A stretch of 32,188 nucleotides of DNA, taken from NCBI GenBank assembly GCA_013388675.1, contig JACAEW010000261.1:1-32188 (forward strand), written 5' to 3'. Origin of the DNA: Syntrophaceae bacterium (GTDB lineage Bacteria > Desulfobacterota > SM23-61). The stretch's first letter is position 1. Each line of letters begins with the position of its first letter. The notes under the pieces were generated by a model. That model searched no databases, had not been told where the DNA came from, and worked only from the letters and a program-made list of their open reading frames with translations. A program made the position numbers and the translations under genes. Positions 8,261-17,416 of this stretch are shown piece after piece.

Positions 8261-9961
8261 ATGGCTAACAGGATCGACCGGATCATCGCGGAAATCCTTC
8301 AGCACGGGAAAGGAATAGATTCCGCGACGCTGGAAGAGGGCCGGCAGAAACGGAACGGAAAGCCCCTATCCAGCTGGGTCGTTCAGAAGGGATGGATGAC
8401 CGAGGAGGACCTTCTCAGCGAGGTGGCGGCCAAGATCGGGGTGCCCTACTGGAAAGATTTGGAGGCGAAAGGGTTGGAGTCCTCCCTGGTTTCCCGGGTT
8501 CCCCTCGCCTTTGCCAAGAGGAACGGGATCGTCCCGATTCGATTGGAGGAAGAGGTCCTGACCGCGGCGACCTCGGACCCGCTGAACCATGAAGCCCTGG
8601 ACGACCTCCGGCTGATCCTGGGCTGCCGGGAGGTGCGGCCCGTGCTCAGCAGCGAGCAGGAGGTGCTCCGGGCGATCCATCGCTTCTACGAGCGGAGCGG
8701 AGAGACCCCCCAGGAGATGATCCAGTCCCTCGACACGGAGAGCAGCGACCGAATCCTTCACGAGTTGGAGGAAACGGAAGACCTTCTGGAGGTGAGCGAC
8801 GAGGCTCCGGTGATCCGCCTCGTCAACCTCATGCTGTTTCAGGCGGTGAAGGAACGGGCCAGCGACATTCACATCGAGCCTTTTCAGAAGGAGTTAAAGG
8901 TCCGCTACCGGATCGATGGCATCCTCTACAACCGGCTGACCCCTCCCCGGAGATACCACGCGGCCATCGTCTCCCGCCTGAAAGTGATGGCCAAGCTGGA
9001 CATCGCCGAAAAGCGCCTTCCCCAGGACGGGCGGATCCCCATCAAGATCGCGGACAAGGACATCGACATCCGGGTTTCGGTCATTCCCACGACCTTCGGG
9101 GAGAGGATCGTTCTGCGGCTGCTGAACAAGAGCGGCGCCCACTTCGGACTGGGGGAGATCGGCCTTTCCCCCGACCATTTGCGGGTCCTGGAGGATTTGA
9201 TCCAGCGCCCCAACGGGATCCTCTTTGTCACCGGGCCCACGGGCAGCGGGAAGACCACGACCCTGTATGCGGCCCTGAGCCGGATCAATTCGGCGGACAA
9301 GAACATCGTCACCATCGAAGACCCGGTGGAATACCAGCTTTTCGGGATCGCCCAGATCCAGGTAAATCCCAGGATCGGACTCACCTTCGCCCACGGCCTT
9401 CGGTCGATCCTGCGCCACGACCCGGACGTGGTCCTGGTGGGAGAGGTGCGGGACCCGGAGACGGCGGAGATCGCCATCCAGGCGGCGATGACCGGGCACC
9501 TGGTCTTCAGCACGCTGCACACGAATGATGCGGCCAGCGCCGTAACCCGCCTCCTGGACATGGGAATCGAGCCCTTCCGGATCGCTTCGGTCGTCCGGGC
9601 CGTGGCCGCGCAAAGATTGGTCCGGGTCCTGTGCCCCGACTGCAAAGAGGCCTTTTCTCCCGAGGCGGAGGTCCTGAAAGGCCCGGGGATCCCTCCCGCC
9701 CGGCTTCGAGATAGGCCGATCTACCGGGCCAAGGGTTGCCCGGCCTGCGCCGGGACCGGGTACCGAGGGCGGACGGGGGTATATGAAATCATGCTCGTTT
9801 CCGAGCGCATCCGCCACCTGATCATGAAGAAAGCCGACTCGGCCACCATCGGCCGTCAAGCCCTGGAGGAGGGCATGAAGACGCTTAGGGAAGACGGGGC
9901 GGAGAAGGTTCTTTGCGGGGTCACCACCCTAGAGGAGCTGGCGAGGGTCACTCAGGAATAA
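8261..9961 (+). CDS. gspE: T2SS assembly ATPase GspE
   Basis: GspE is the cytoplasmic hexameric ATPase that powers pseudopilus assembly. The 566-aa product has an N-terminal MshEN/GspE-N domain (about 1-145) followed by the secretion ATPase domain. It shows Walker A (GPTGSGKTTT), an Asp box (EDPVEYQ), Walker B (VVLVGEVRDPETA), a His box (STLHTN) and a zinc-binding pair CPDC plus CPAC before YRGRTGVYEI. The frame extends to a TTG at 8231, but ATG 8261 has AGGGA a few bases upstream and gives the usual family N-terminus. gspF follows after a 113-nt spacer made of degenerate repeats. Confidence 0.96.
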   Translation: MANRIDRIIAEILQHGKGIDSATLEEGRQKRNGKPLSSWVVQKGWMTEEDLLSEVAAKIGVPYWKDLEAKGLESSLVSRVPLAFAKRNGIVPIRLEEEVLTAATSDPLNHEALDDLRLILGCREVRPVLSSEQEVLRAIHRFYERSGETPQEMIQSLDTESSDRILHELEETEDLLEVSDEAPVIRLVNLMLFQAVKERASDIHIEPFQKELKVRYRIDGILYNRLTPPRRYHAAIVSRLKVMAKLDIAEKRLPQDGRIPIKIADKDIDIRVSVIPTTFGERIVLRLLNKSGAHFGLGEIGLSPDHLRVLEDLIQRPNGILFVTGPTGSGKTTTLYAALSRINSADKNIVTIEDPVEYQLFGIAQIQVNPRIGLTFAHGLRSILRHDPDVVLVGEVRDPETAEIAIQAAMTGHLVFSTLHTNDAASAVTRLLDMGIEPFRIASVVRAVAAQRLVRVLCPDCKEAFSPEAEVLKGPGIPPARLRDRPIYRAKGCPACAGTGYRGRTGVYEIMLVSERIRHLIMKKADSATIGRQALEEGMKTLREDGAEKVLCGVTTLEELARVTQE

Positions 9962-9993
9962 AGAACGAAGGTGAAACCATTCATCGGGTACCG

Positions 9994-10066
9994 GCAATGA
10001 GGAACGGGTCGCCGGAACCCGGCAACGAGTAACCCGCAAGCAGCAACGAGCAACCAGCAACGAGGA
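9994..10066 (+). repeat. Short degenerate GCAACGAG repeats in the gspE-gspF spacer
   Basis: The unit GCAACGAG occurs exactly at 10022-10029, 10043-10050 and 10057-10064, with a one-base variant (GCAATGAG) at 9994-10001. Related AACGGG and AACCCG words lie between them. The last copy supplies the GAGGA that acts as Shine-Dalgarno for gspF. The spacing is irregular, so this is a low-complexity array rather than a CRISPR or true tandem repeat. Confidence 0.6.
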
Positions 10067-10074
10067 ACGATCCT

Positions 10075-11289
10075 TTGCCCGTTTTCGAATACCAAGGCCT
10101 GAGCCCCTCGGGAAAAGCGCTTCGCGGGATTATCGACGCGGAAAGCCCGCGCACCGCCCGGATCAAGCTTAGGAGCCAGGGGGTCTATCCCACGGAGGTC
10201 CGGGAAGAGACCGCCGGCGCGGTCCATGGGGAGGCTTCCTACGGTCTTTTCCGCAAGGTCCCGCCCAAAGAACTGGCCCGGGCCTTCCGCCAGTTGGCCA
10301 CGCTGGTGGGAGCGGGAATCCCCCTGGTATCTTCCTTTTCCGCCCTGATTGAACAGATCGGCCACCCTGTCCTGAACAAAGTCCTTACCCGGACCCGAGA
10401 GAGCGTGCGGGAGGGCGGGAGCCTGGTCGATGCCCTGGCCGCCCACCCCCAGGTTTTCCCCCCAATTCTCGTGGGGCTGGTAAGAGCCGGCGAAGTCAGC
10501 GGCGCCCTGGCCCTCACCCTCGGGCGGTGGGCCGATTTTAGCGAAAATCAGGTGGCCCTTCGCCAGAGGGTCCGGGCCGCTCTGACCTATCCGGCCTTTA
10601 TGTTTTTCATCGGGTCAGGGGTTCTTTTTTTCCTCCTGACCTTCGTCGTTCCGACGGTGACCGGGGTCTTCTCCGACCTGGGCCAGTCCCTTCCCTGGCC
10701 CACGCTGGTCCTCATGGCGGTAAGCGGTTTTCTGAGCCGGTTCTGGTGGGCCTTGGCAGGGGCCATCGTCCTTTTAGCCCTTTGGGCCCGCAGTTTCCTC
10801 AGGAGCGAAAGGGGTGGCCTGTTGGGGGACCGGTTGAAAATGAAGATTCCCCTGGTCAGGGAGCTGCACCGCAGACTGGCCGTATCGCGCTGGGCTCGGA
10901 CCCTGGCGACGCTCCTCTCGGGAGGGCTTCCTTTGCTCCAGGCGCTGGAATACTCCCAGGGGGTGGCGGGAAACCGCCTCTTTTCCCGGGCGATCGGCCG
11001 GGCGCGGGAACGGGTTCGGGAGGGCGAGGAGATGGCCCTCGCCCTGAAAGAGAGCGGCCTTTTCCCTTCGGTGGTTCTGGAGATGGTGGCGGTGGGGGAA
11101 AAAAGCGGGGAACTCTCTCCCATGCTGGAAAAAGTGGCTTCAAGCCTGGAGAACGAAGCGGAGAGCGACCTTCGGGGGCTGATCGCTCTCCTGGAGCCCC
11201 TCATGATTCTGATCATGGGGCTGGGAGTGGGTTTCATCGCCCTCTCCATTCTCCTGCCCATCCTGGAGATGAGCCAGGTGATCCGGTGA
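10075..11289 (+). CDS. gspF: T2SS inner-membrane platform protein GspF
   Basis: GspF is the polytopic platform protein that contacts GspE and the pseudopilus. The 404-aa sequence starts [14 protein letters not shown], the family's usual N-terminus, using a TTG start at 10075 with GAGGA at 10062-10066. Two repeated cytoplasmic GspF domains are visible; each has an [14 protein letters not shown]- or [15 protein letters not shown]-like helix. Membrane helices lie at about 172-194, 223-242 and 372-398. The rare TTG start and repeat-derived RBS may lower its translation relative to gspE. The spacer to gspG is 83 nt. Confidence 0.95.
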   Translation: MPVFEYQGLSPSGKALRGIIDAESPRTARIKLRSQGVYPTEVREETAGAVHGEASYGLFRKVPPKELARAFRQLATLVGAGIPLVSSFSALIEQIGHPVLNKVLTRTRESVREGGSLVDALAAHPQVFPPILVGLVRAGEVSGALALTLGRWADFSENQVALRQRVRAALTYPAFMFFIGSGVLFFLLTFVVPTVTGVFSDLGQSLPWPTLVLMAVSGFLSRFWWALAGAIVLLALWARSFLRSERGGLLGDRLKMKIPLVRELHRRLAVSRWARTLATLLSGGLPLLQALEYSQGVAGNRLFSRAIGRARERVREGEEMALALKESGLFPSVVLEMVAVGEKSGELSPMLEKVASSLENEAESDLRGLIALLEPLMILIMGLGVGFIALSILLPILEMSQVIR

Positions 11290-11372
11290 ATCGAGTGCGG
11301 AACGGGGAAGTCGGAAAACGGAATGAAAAAAAGAAAAGCGCCCGGGGGGGCTTTCTTGGGCGGGGTGAAAGG

Positions 11373-11819
11373 ATGAAATTATTCCGCGAATGGCCAAAAA
11401 GGAAGACCGGGGGCTTCACCCTGATCGAGCTCATGGTTGTCATTGTGATTTTGGGGATCCTGGCCGGGCTGGTGCTCCCCCGCTTCATGGGCCGGACCGA
11501 GGAAGCCAAGAGAACCAAGGCCAGACTGCAGATCGAAAACCTGGAGGCGGCCTTGAAGCTTTACAAACTGGACAACGGAGGCTATCCCACGACGGAGCAG
11601 GGGCTGGAGTCTTTGGTGCAAAAACCTTCCACGGGATCCATCCCCAAGAACTGGCGGGAGGGCGGATATCTGGAGAAGGCCAAGGTCCCGGAAGACCCCT
11701 GGGGACGGCCTTACGTTTACCTTTCGCCCGGGATCAAGAATAAGGACTTTGACCTGAAATCCCTGGGGGCGGACGGAGAAGAAGGTGGAGAAGGGGAGAA
11801 TGCGGACATCGAAAGGTAG
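11373..11819 (+). CDS. gspG: T2SS major pseudopilin GspG
   Basis: GspG is the main pseudopilus subunit. From ATG 11373 the product is 148 aa with a 14-residue basic leader ending TGG. The prepilin peptidase site is [10 protein letters not shown], with Glu at +5 and the hydrophobic N-terminal helix. Downstream, [15 protein letters not shown] and [13 protein letters not shown] are diagnostic of GspG and include the calcium-binding-loop region. The frame is open far upstream, overlapping gspF, but that part is a shadow. The 3' end overlaps the start of gspH by 20 nt. Confidence 0.95.
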   Translation: MKLFREWPKRKTGGFTLIELMVVIVILGILAGLVLPRFMGRTEEAKRTKARLQIENLEAALKLYKLDNGGYPTTEQGLESLVQKPSTGSIPKNWREGGYLEKAKVPEDPWGRPYVYLSPGIKNKDFDLKSLGADGEEGGEGENADIER

Positions 11820-12318
11820 CTTAGGATTCACCCTCGCCGAGCTGATCGTGGTCCTCTTTCTTCTCGGTTTCATTTTTCTGCTCACCTTTCCCGGCTTCCG
11901 GGACCTTCTCGAATCCCGGGACATCAAGAAAGCGACGGTCCGCCTGGCCGGCTCTTTACGCTATGCCCAAAGCCAGGCCGCTTCCACCAAGCAAAGGTTT
12001 CGCTTGAACATCGATTTAAAAGAAAACGCCTACTGGATCAGCAAGGAAGGGGGAAAGGAGCCCTTTCACCCGGATTTCACCCCCCTGGGAAAACCCGCCC
12101 CCCTTCCCGCGGGGGTTATTTTTTTGGATGTAACTCACCGGGAAAGGGGCAAAGTGCGGGAAGGCACGGCTTACATCGATTTTTCTCCCACGGGGTGGGC
12201 CGACGAGTGCGAGATTCATCTGGGGAAAGGGGAGGATGAAGTCTTCACCCTTTTCGTCCACCCCCTGGGTGGAAAGACCGAAGTCACCGCAGGGTACCTG
12301 GAAAGAAGGACGTCCTAG
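11800..12318 (+). CDS. gspH: T2SS minor pseudopilin GspH
   Basis: This 172-aa minor pseudopilin has the leader MRTSKGSLG followed by FTLAELIVV, with Glu at +5 and a long hydrophobic helix. A segment typical of GspH comes after it ([21 protein letters not shown]). A GTG at 11785 is in frame, but ATG 11800 gives a standard leader length and has GGTGGAG at a proper distance, so it is preferred. It overlaps gspG by 20 nt, indicating translational coupling. It ends 1 nt before gspI. Confidence 0.9.
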   Translation: MRTSKGSLGFTLAELIVVLFLLGFIFLLTFPGFRDLLESRDIKKATVRLAGSLRYAQSQAASTKQRFRLNIDLKENAYWISKEGGKEPFHPDFTPLGKPAPLPAGVIFLDVTHRERGKVREGTAYIDFSPTGWADECEIHLGKGEDEVFTLFVHPLGGKTEVTAGYLERRTS

Positions 12319-12319
12319 G

Positions 12320-12676
12320 ATGAAGAAAGGTTTCACCCTCCTCGAAGTGATGATCGCCCTGGCCATTCTGGCCCTGGTGGGCGTGGCCTTTTTGCGGGCC
12401 CAGGCCAGCAGCGTCCGTTTGGTGGATGAATCCATCCAGGTCTCCCTGGCCACCCTTCTGGCGCGGGAAAAAATGGCCGAGCTGGAAGGCCAGGGGTATC
12501 CCGAGGTGGGCAAAACTTCGGGAGCGGGAGGGGAAGCCTACCCCCGGTTCCGCTGGGAGCAGGTCGTAACCTCCACGGACCTTCCGGTCCTCCGCCGGGC
12601 CCTGGTCCGGGTCCTCTGGACAGAGGGGGCCCGGGAACGGAACCTGGAGCTGATGGCCTATTTTTCCCAGAAATGA
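12320..12676 (+). CDS. gspI: T2SS minor pseudopilin GspI
   Basis: This 118-aa protein has the shortest leader in the set, MKKG, before FTLLEVMIALAILAL with Glu at +5. A segment LLAREKMAELE follows, as in other GspI proteins. AGAAGGA at 12304-12310, inside the gspH end, is the RBS for ATG 12320. GspI normally joins GspJ and GspK in the pseudopilus tip complex, which agrees with the next two genes. Confidence 0.93.
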   Translation: MKKGFTLLEVMIALAILALVGVAFLRAQASSVRLVDESIQVSLATLLAREKMAELEGQGYPEVGKTSGAGGEAYPRFRWEQVVTSTDLPVLRRALVRVLWTEGARERNLELMAYFSQK

Positions 12677-12683
12677 TGGGCCT

Positions 12684-13466
12684 ATGATTTCTCATGAGGG
12701 GAATCGGGGTCATCCATTTACGTTCCGACCCTCGTTGGGGCACTTGAGAACCTTAAGCACGCTTAAGCAGGCTTTTTATGAATTGCGGCGCGGCCGTCTT
12801 GGGCTTTCCAAGCAGCCCGAAAGGCCGGGTGGATTCACCCTTTTTGAGGTTTTGATCACCCTGGCCATTCTGGGGGTCGTACTTTCCCTTCTCTACCTGA
12901 CCTTTCATCAATCCATGACGGTCATGGCCGAAGTCGATGACCGGGCGGAGGTAATCCGCGAGGGCCGGATGGTTTTGGAGAGAATGGCGGGAGAGCTAAA
13001 GGGAACATTCTCCCTCATTCAGAAAGAGGCCTCCCCGGCCTTCCGCACAGGCTTTGTCGGCCGCCCCGCAAGCGAGGGGAATGATTCCCTGGACCGCCTC
13101 GATTTTACCGCCCGTCTGCCTTCTTTTTCCGATTCCCGCGAGGGAGGATGGGGTTTTTTCGAGCTGGGCTATTTCCTGGACCGGTCCCCGGGCAGGAAGG
13201 GATTGACCCTTTTCCGCAGGCAGGATGATGGGATGGATAGAAATCTTCTTCAGGGCGGCCGGTCGGTAGCCCTTTGTGACGGGGTTCGCAGCCTGGCTTT
13301 CTCCTACTATGACCGCCAGGGCCGGAAAGGGAAAGAATGGAACACGCTCGAAGGAGAGCGGCGCAATCTGCTTCCCTCCCGGGTGGAGATTCAATTGAAA
13401 ATGGAGGATTCCCGGGGCCGGGTCCACGAGTTTCGCACCCAAGTCTATTTGCCCATGAGCGGGTAA
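12684..13466 (+). CDS. gspJ: T2SS minor pseudopilin GspJ (start uncertain)
   Basis: The prepilin motif is GG/FTLFEVLITLAILGVVLS, with Glu at +5. The body contains a segment typical of GspJ (REGRMVLERMAGELKG) and a C-terminal VEIQLKMED strand region. From ATG 12684 the protein is 260 aa, but the leader would be about 50 residues, far longer than usual, and no RBS precedes that ATG. An in-frame TTG at 12783 would give a 17-residue leader and 227 aa. Either the start is TTG, or this GspJ has an unusual N-terminal extension. It follows gspI by 7 nt. Confidence 0.88.
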   Translation: MISHEGNRGHPFTFRPSLGHLRTLSTLKQAFYELRRGRLGLSKQPERPGGFTLFEVLITLAILGVVLSLLYLTFHQSMTVMAEVDDRAEVIREGRMVLERMAGELKGTFSLIQKEASPAFRTGFVGRPASEGNDSLDRLDFTARLPSFSDSREGGWGFFELGYFLDRSPGRKGLTLFRRQDDGMDRNLLQGGRSVALCDGVRSLAFSYYDRQGRKGKEWNTLEGERRNLLPSRVEIQLKMEDSRGRVHEFRTQVYLPMSG

Positions 13467-13537
13467 AGGAAAGGACTTCCCGGGTGGCAGGAGAAGGCAA
13501 GAAGGAACAATCGGGAACTGGAAGGCTGGGAAGGGGC

Positions 13538-14491
13538 ATGGGAATCAAACCCATCGGGGATCAGAGGGGGGTTGCTTTGGTGCTGACCCTATTGATCCTG
13601 ACTCTTTTGGTGGTGAGCGGCCTCGAAATGAACCGAGCGGTTCGGGTGGAGGCTACCCTGGCCGAGAATTTCCGCGACCTGACCCAGGCCTCTTACATCG
13701 CCCAATCCGGGGTGGAAGTGGCCCGGGCATTGATTCAGAACGACAACCCCCTTTACGAAGGCCTGGATGAGAACTGGGCCCAATTCGAAAACTTCGCCCT
13801 CCTATCTTCGGGGCTCTTCCCCGAGGGAAGTTTCAACGGGCGGATCGGGGATGAAAACAGCCGGTTCAACCCCAACGGACTCCTGGACCCTTACGGCAAC
13901 GTCAATCTGAAAAAAAAGGAACAGCTGGAGCGTCTCCTTGCCCTTCTGGGCCACCCGGCGGATTGGGTGGAAGCCTTGCTGGACTGGATGGACCCGGACC
14001 ATCAGCCCAGGCCCCGCGGAGCGGAAAGGGAATTCTACCTCAGCAAGAAAAAGCCCCATCCGGCCAAGAACGCCCCCCTGGATTCACTGGAAGAGTTGCT
14101 CCTGATCAAGGGAGTGGACCCTTCCATGTTTTATGGAACGGAGGACAAGGAAGGGCTGAAGGATTACCTGACGGTCCATTCCGACGGAAGGATCAACATC
14201 AACACCGCCAGCCCGATTCTGATCATGAGCCTCTCGCCCAAGATCGACCAAGCCATGGCCCAGGCGGTAATCGCCCACCGGAGGGAGAAACCTTTCCAGA
14301 ACCCCGAAACCCTCCGTTCCCTTCCGGGTTGGGACGGCGTATATCCTTCCATCAGCAGCCAAATCACGGTGCAGAGTAATTCCTTTTTCATAGAGGTGGT
14401 GGGCAACTACCGCGAGGCCCGGGCCCTGGTGCAGACGGTGGTCCGCAGGGAAGGAAGACGGACCCGGGTTCTTGCCTGGAAGGCCGGGTAG
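13538..14491 (+). CDS. gspK: T2SS pseudopilin-tip protein GspK
   Basis: The 317-aa GspK starts MGIKPIGDQRG, then VALVLTLLILTLLVVSGLEM. As usual for GspK, position +5 is not Glu, because this subunit caps the pseudopilus tip. The large inserted domain contains DENSRFNPN and a helix-hairpin-helix-like region (ININTASPILIMSL; PFQNPETLRSLPG). AAGGGG lies close to the ATG. The open frame extends upstream over gspJ, but nothing there looks like GspK. The gene ends 3 nt before gspL. Confidence 0.93.
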   Translation: MGIKPIGDQRGVALVLTLLILTLLVVSGLEMNRAVRVEATLAENFRDLTQASYIAQSGVEVARALIQNDNPLYEGLDENWAQFENFALLSSGLFPEGSFNGRIGDENSRFNPNGLLDPYGNVNLKKKEQLERLLALLGHPADWVEALLDWMDPDHQPRPRGAEREFYLSKKKPHPAKNAPLDSLEELLLIKGVDPSMFYGTEDKEGLKDYLTVHSDGRININTASPILIMSLSPKIDQAMAQAVIAHRREKPFQNPETLRSLPGWDGVYPSISSQITVQSNSFFIEVVGNYREARALVQTVVRREGRRTRVLAWKAG

Positions 14492-14494
14492 AAC

Positions 14495-15952
14495 ATGACC
14501 TTGAAGACCTGGGGATTGGACATCGGGACAACCGGGATCAAGGCCGTGGAGCTTACCCGCACCCTGCGGGGACCCCGGGTGACCCAATACGGAGTTTTTC
14601 CCCTCACGCAGAAAGAAAAAGGGAGTTCCCGCCCCGAGATCGTCCGCCGGCTTCGCGAGGTCCGTGACAAGGCCGGCGGGAGGGGAGAGGACTTGGTGCT
14701 CGTTTTTCCCTCTGCCCGAACCATGGTCCATCGACTTTCCCTTCCCTTCCGGGACCGAAAGAAGAACCGGCAGGTGATTAAGTTCGAGGTGGAGCCCTTC
14801 CTGCCTTTCCCCCCCGAGCAGGTGGTGGTGGATTTTTATTCGGGGGAAAAAGACGAGGCTGGAGAAGAGGCCCTGGTCTTTGCCGCCCGGAAGGAAGACC
14901 TGGGGGAATCCCTGGCGGTGTTAGAGGAGGCGGGACTGGACCCCGAGAGGGTGGTGCCCGAAGGTTTGGCCCTTTTCTGGCTGATTCGGGGGCTGGGTAG
15001 AAATTCGGATGGTCCGGGGGCCCTGCTGGATTTGGGGCTGGATAAGGCCACCTTGATCTTATGGCAAGGAAACCGGTTGAGCCTGGCCCGGTCCATTCCC
15101 ATTTCGGGAGGCCCATCGGCGGGCGCGGAAAATCCCAACCTGGATCATCTGGCTGGAGAGGTAAAACGGACCTTCCTATCTACGGGGGACGGTTTAGAAG
15201 CCCGGTCCATAGGAAGGATTTATGTCACCGGGGGCGTTTCTTTGGCTCCCGGGGCGGAAAGTATTTTGAGCCGGTCTTTGGACATTCCAGTTTCCCTTTT
15301 GAACCCGGGGGAAGTGGCCGGTGAAGCCCCCGCGGAGCATCGGCCCGCCCTGGCTGCAGCCCTCGGCGCGGCCTGGGGAGAATCTTCAGCCGATGGGGTG
15401 AATCTGCGGCGCGAGGAATTCGCCCCCGCCCAGAAAGCCCGGAGGGCGAGGGGCCGGATGAAAGTTCTGATCTCCTACGGGATCATCCTGGCAATCCTCG
15501 GGGTCTCGGCCTTTCTCCTGAACCTCCATCTGCAAGAAAGGAAATACCGGGACCTGAAGGCCCAGATGAGGAGGGAATTTTCCCGGGCGCTGCCCGAGGT
15601 AAAGAGGGTGGTGAACGAACTCCAACAGATGAAGGCTCGAGTGCAGGAAGAGACGGCCAAACTGGGCTCCCTTGGAGGAGGGCCGGGCGGAGGGTCCCCG
15701 CTGGACATCCTTCGGGAGGTGAGCCTGATGGTGGACCCGGGCGCCAAAGTGAGAGTGACGGAATTTTTAGTGGAGTCGGAGGCCATCGAAATCAATGGAG
15801 AGGCGGACTCCTTCGACGCCGTGAACGGGCTAAAGGCCCGATTGGACCAGTCGGCAAAATTCAAGGAGGTCCAGTTGAAAACGGCCCGGGCCAGCAGCCT
15901 GGAGAACGTGGTCGAGTTCAAGTTTCAGATGAAGCAAGGGACGAGGAGATGA
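14495..15952 (+). CDS. gspL: T2SS inner-membrane protein GspL (PilM-like cytoplasmic domain)
   Basis: GspL recruits the ATPase GspE to the membrane. The 485-aa protein begins with an actin-like/PilM-type fold (GLDIGTTGIKAVEL; later LLDLGLDKATLILWQG and IYVTGGVSL). One membrane helix lies at about 324-346. It is followed by a coiled periplasmic segment, a Gly-rich linker and a ferredoxin-like C-terminal domain. The N-terminal part looks more like type IV pilus PilM than enterobacterial GspL, and the periplasmic part resembles PilN. It overlaps gspM by 4 nt (ATGA), indicating tight coupling. Confidence 0.92.
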   Translation: MTLKTWGLDIGTTGIKAVELTRTLRGPRVTQYGVFPLTQKEKGSSRPEIVRRLREVRDKAGGRGEDLVLVFPSARTMVHRLSLPFRDRKKNRQVIKFEVEPFLPFPPEQVVVDFYSGEKDEAGEEALVFAARKEDLGESLAVLEEAGLDPERVVPEGLALFWLIRGLGRNSDGPGALLDLGLDKATLILWQGNRLSLARSIPISGGPSAGAENPNLDHLAGEVKRTFLSTGDGLEARSIGRIYVTGGVSLAPGAESILSRSLDIPVSLLNPGEVAGEAPAEHRPALAAALGAAWGESSADGVNLRREEFAPAQKARRARGRMKVLISYGIILAILGVSAFLLNLHLQERKYRDLKAQMRREFSRALPEVKRVVNELQQMKARVQEETAKLGSLGGGPGGGSPLDILREVSLMVDPGAKVRVTEFLVESEAIEINGEADSFDAVNGLKARLDQSAKFKEVQLKTARASSLENVVEFKFQMKQGTRR

Positions 15953-16458
15953 GAATCTCGGGAAGGGAGAAGGTCTTCCTCTGGGGAGGGGCCGCTTTTT
16001 TGGCCGCCCTGCTGGTTTTCCTGTTCGCCGTGGACCCGGCCTTAAAAAGAGCCGGGGAATTGAAACGTCTGATTCCCCAGAAGGAGCGGGAACTCAGGCA
16101 GCTGCGCCTCTTAAGTCAAGAGCTCGAATCGCTGAAACAGGCCAAGGCGGCATTTCTGCAGAAAATCCCCGCGGAGGAAAGGGCCCGCCCGCCTCTTTCC
16201 CGGTTGGACGGTTGGATCGAACGATCGGGCTTGCGCCCGAATGTAAAGTCGATCAAGCCCTCTTCTTCCCCGCTGGGAGAAGGGATGGTGGTGGACGTGG
16301 CGTTGGAAAAAGCCGAACTCCCCCCCCTTACTCGCTTCCTCTACGAGGCCCAATCCTCCCCCGGGGGCTTCCGGGTCGCCCGAATCAGCGTGAAACCCCG
16401 GTACACCACGCCCAAGTACCTGGATGTCTCCCTGCAGCTGATCTTTTACCAGGGTTGA
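15949..16458 (+). CDS. gspM: T2SS inner-membrane protein GspM
   Basis: The 169-aa protein has a short cytoplasmic N-terminus, one membrane helix (about 9-28), a predicted coiled coil (about 35-85, rich in Lys, Glu and Leu) and a small ferredoxin-like periplasmic domain. This is the standard GspM/PilO layout; GspM partners with GspL. Sequence similarity in this family is low, so the call rests on architecture and the invariable position after gspL. Confidence 0.88.
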   Translation: MRISGREKVFLWGGAAFLAALLVFLFAVDPALKRAGELKRLIPQKERELRQLRLLSQELESLKQAKAAFLQKIPAEERARPPLSRLDGWIERSGLRPNVKSIKPSSSPLGEGMVVDVALEKAELPPLTRFLYEAQSSPGGFRVARISVKPRYTTPKYLDVSLQLIFYQG

Positions 16459-16468
16459 GGGGTCGGCC

Positions 16469-17203
16469 GTGAGAATTGCTAAGTCCATAATGGGATACGT
16501 TCTCCTGGGGGGCTTTTTCTTCTACGTCTTTTTCCTCTGGCAATTCCCCTACGATCGCCTGAAAAACAATCTGATTCAAATTTTCGAGGAGTCCCTTCCT
16601 CTATCCTTGTCCATCGCGCGAATCGCGCCTTCCTTGCCCATGAACATGAGATTCGAAGACATCCGGGTGGGATGGGAAGGGTTTGCTCTGCACCTTCCGG
16701 ACCTGATCGTTCACCCCCGCCTGGTGGAAACCCTCCTGGGAACCCCCGCTTTTGAGTTCCACGACGGGAAAAATTCACCCCGGATGGAGGGGACGTTCCA
16801 GCGGGAGAAGAGGGGGAACAAACTTAACCTGCGGCTGGATAAAATGGAAATTCGCACGGCCTTCGGGAACGGGGAAACCCTTCGGATTCAAGCGAGCGGA
16901 GAGGCCTCCTTTCAATGGGAGGGGGAAGATTTGGAAAGAGGAAGGGGACAGCTTTGGGGTCTCTTGGAGAGGGAAGCGCTTCAGGCCCGCGCGGTCCCGC
17001 AAATCCCCCTGCCCCTGCCCTTAACCCTTTTCGATTCCCTGCGGATAGAGGTGCAGATTCAGGATGGAGTGGCGCGAGTGAGACGCCTGGAGGCCTCCGG
17101 AAAGCAGGCCCGATTCTCCCTTCCCCGGCCAATCCAGGTCCCGCTGAAAGGGGGAGCCCTGCCCGCGGAGCTGCTATCGCTCCTTCCGATGGCACCGAGG
17201 TAG
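16469..17203 (+). CDS. gspN: T2SS protein GspN (deltaproteobacterial type)
   Basis: The 244-aa product starts at GTG 16469 and has one N-terminal membrane helix (about 8-25) and a beta-rich periplasmic domain. Features include MRFEDIRVGWEGFALHLPD and a C-terminal repeat of short strands. Its size and position after gspM match the GspN form common in delta lineages. GspN is dispensable in several T2SS and its role is not settled. It is the last T2SS gene here; prepilin peptidase (gspO) is absent from the window. Confidence 0.82.
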   Translation: MRIAKSIMGYVLLGGFFFYVFFLWQFPYDRLKNNLIQIFEESLPLSLSIARIAPSLPMNMRFEDIRVGWEGFALHLPDLIVHPRLVETLLGTPAFEFHDGKNSPRMEGTFQREKRGNKLNLRLDKMEIRTAFGNGETLRIQASGEASFQWEGEDLERGRGQLWGLLEREALQARAVPQIPLPLPLTLFDSLRIEVQIQDGVARVRRLEASGKQARFSLPRPIQVPLKGGALPAELLSLLPMAPR

Positions 17204-17416
17204 GAGGCGGAATTCTTTTGCTCAAGTACGCAAGGGCCGCCAAGATAAAAGCAGCCCTAAAAATAATCTCCATGAGAGGCGCAAAGGGCGCGGAGAAAAA
17301 TATGCAGATCGGCCGTCTCAACTTTCTTATCGATCATGATTTCGCTACGTCCGGGCGCTCTGCGGCTCCTGCGGAGCGGGGCCGAGAAAATTGGTTTTTC
17401 GTTTGAGGAGGGGTTC
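17204..17416. other. Spacer after gspN with repeat-like relics
   Basis: No gene is seen. Two similar words, at 17230-17250 and 17281-17301 (both built on GCAA-GGG-CGC and ending in an A-rich stretch), look like decayed copies of a dispersed intergenic sequence. A small hairpin (CGCTC 17356-17360 with GAGCG 17374-17378) precedes the RBS of the next gene. No convincing promoter was found. Confidence 0.35.

Noticed and set aside
9994-10066. CRISPR-like array between gspE and gspF
   Set aside because: The units are only 8 bp, the spacing is irregular, there are no uniform spacers, and no cas genes are present.
17336-17416. Upstream ATG extension of the LarA-like gene
   Set aside because: There is no RBS, and the extra 27 residues do not resemble the family. 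ATG 17417 has GAGGAGGGG and restores LarA-like numbering.
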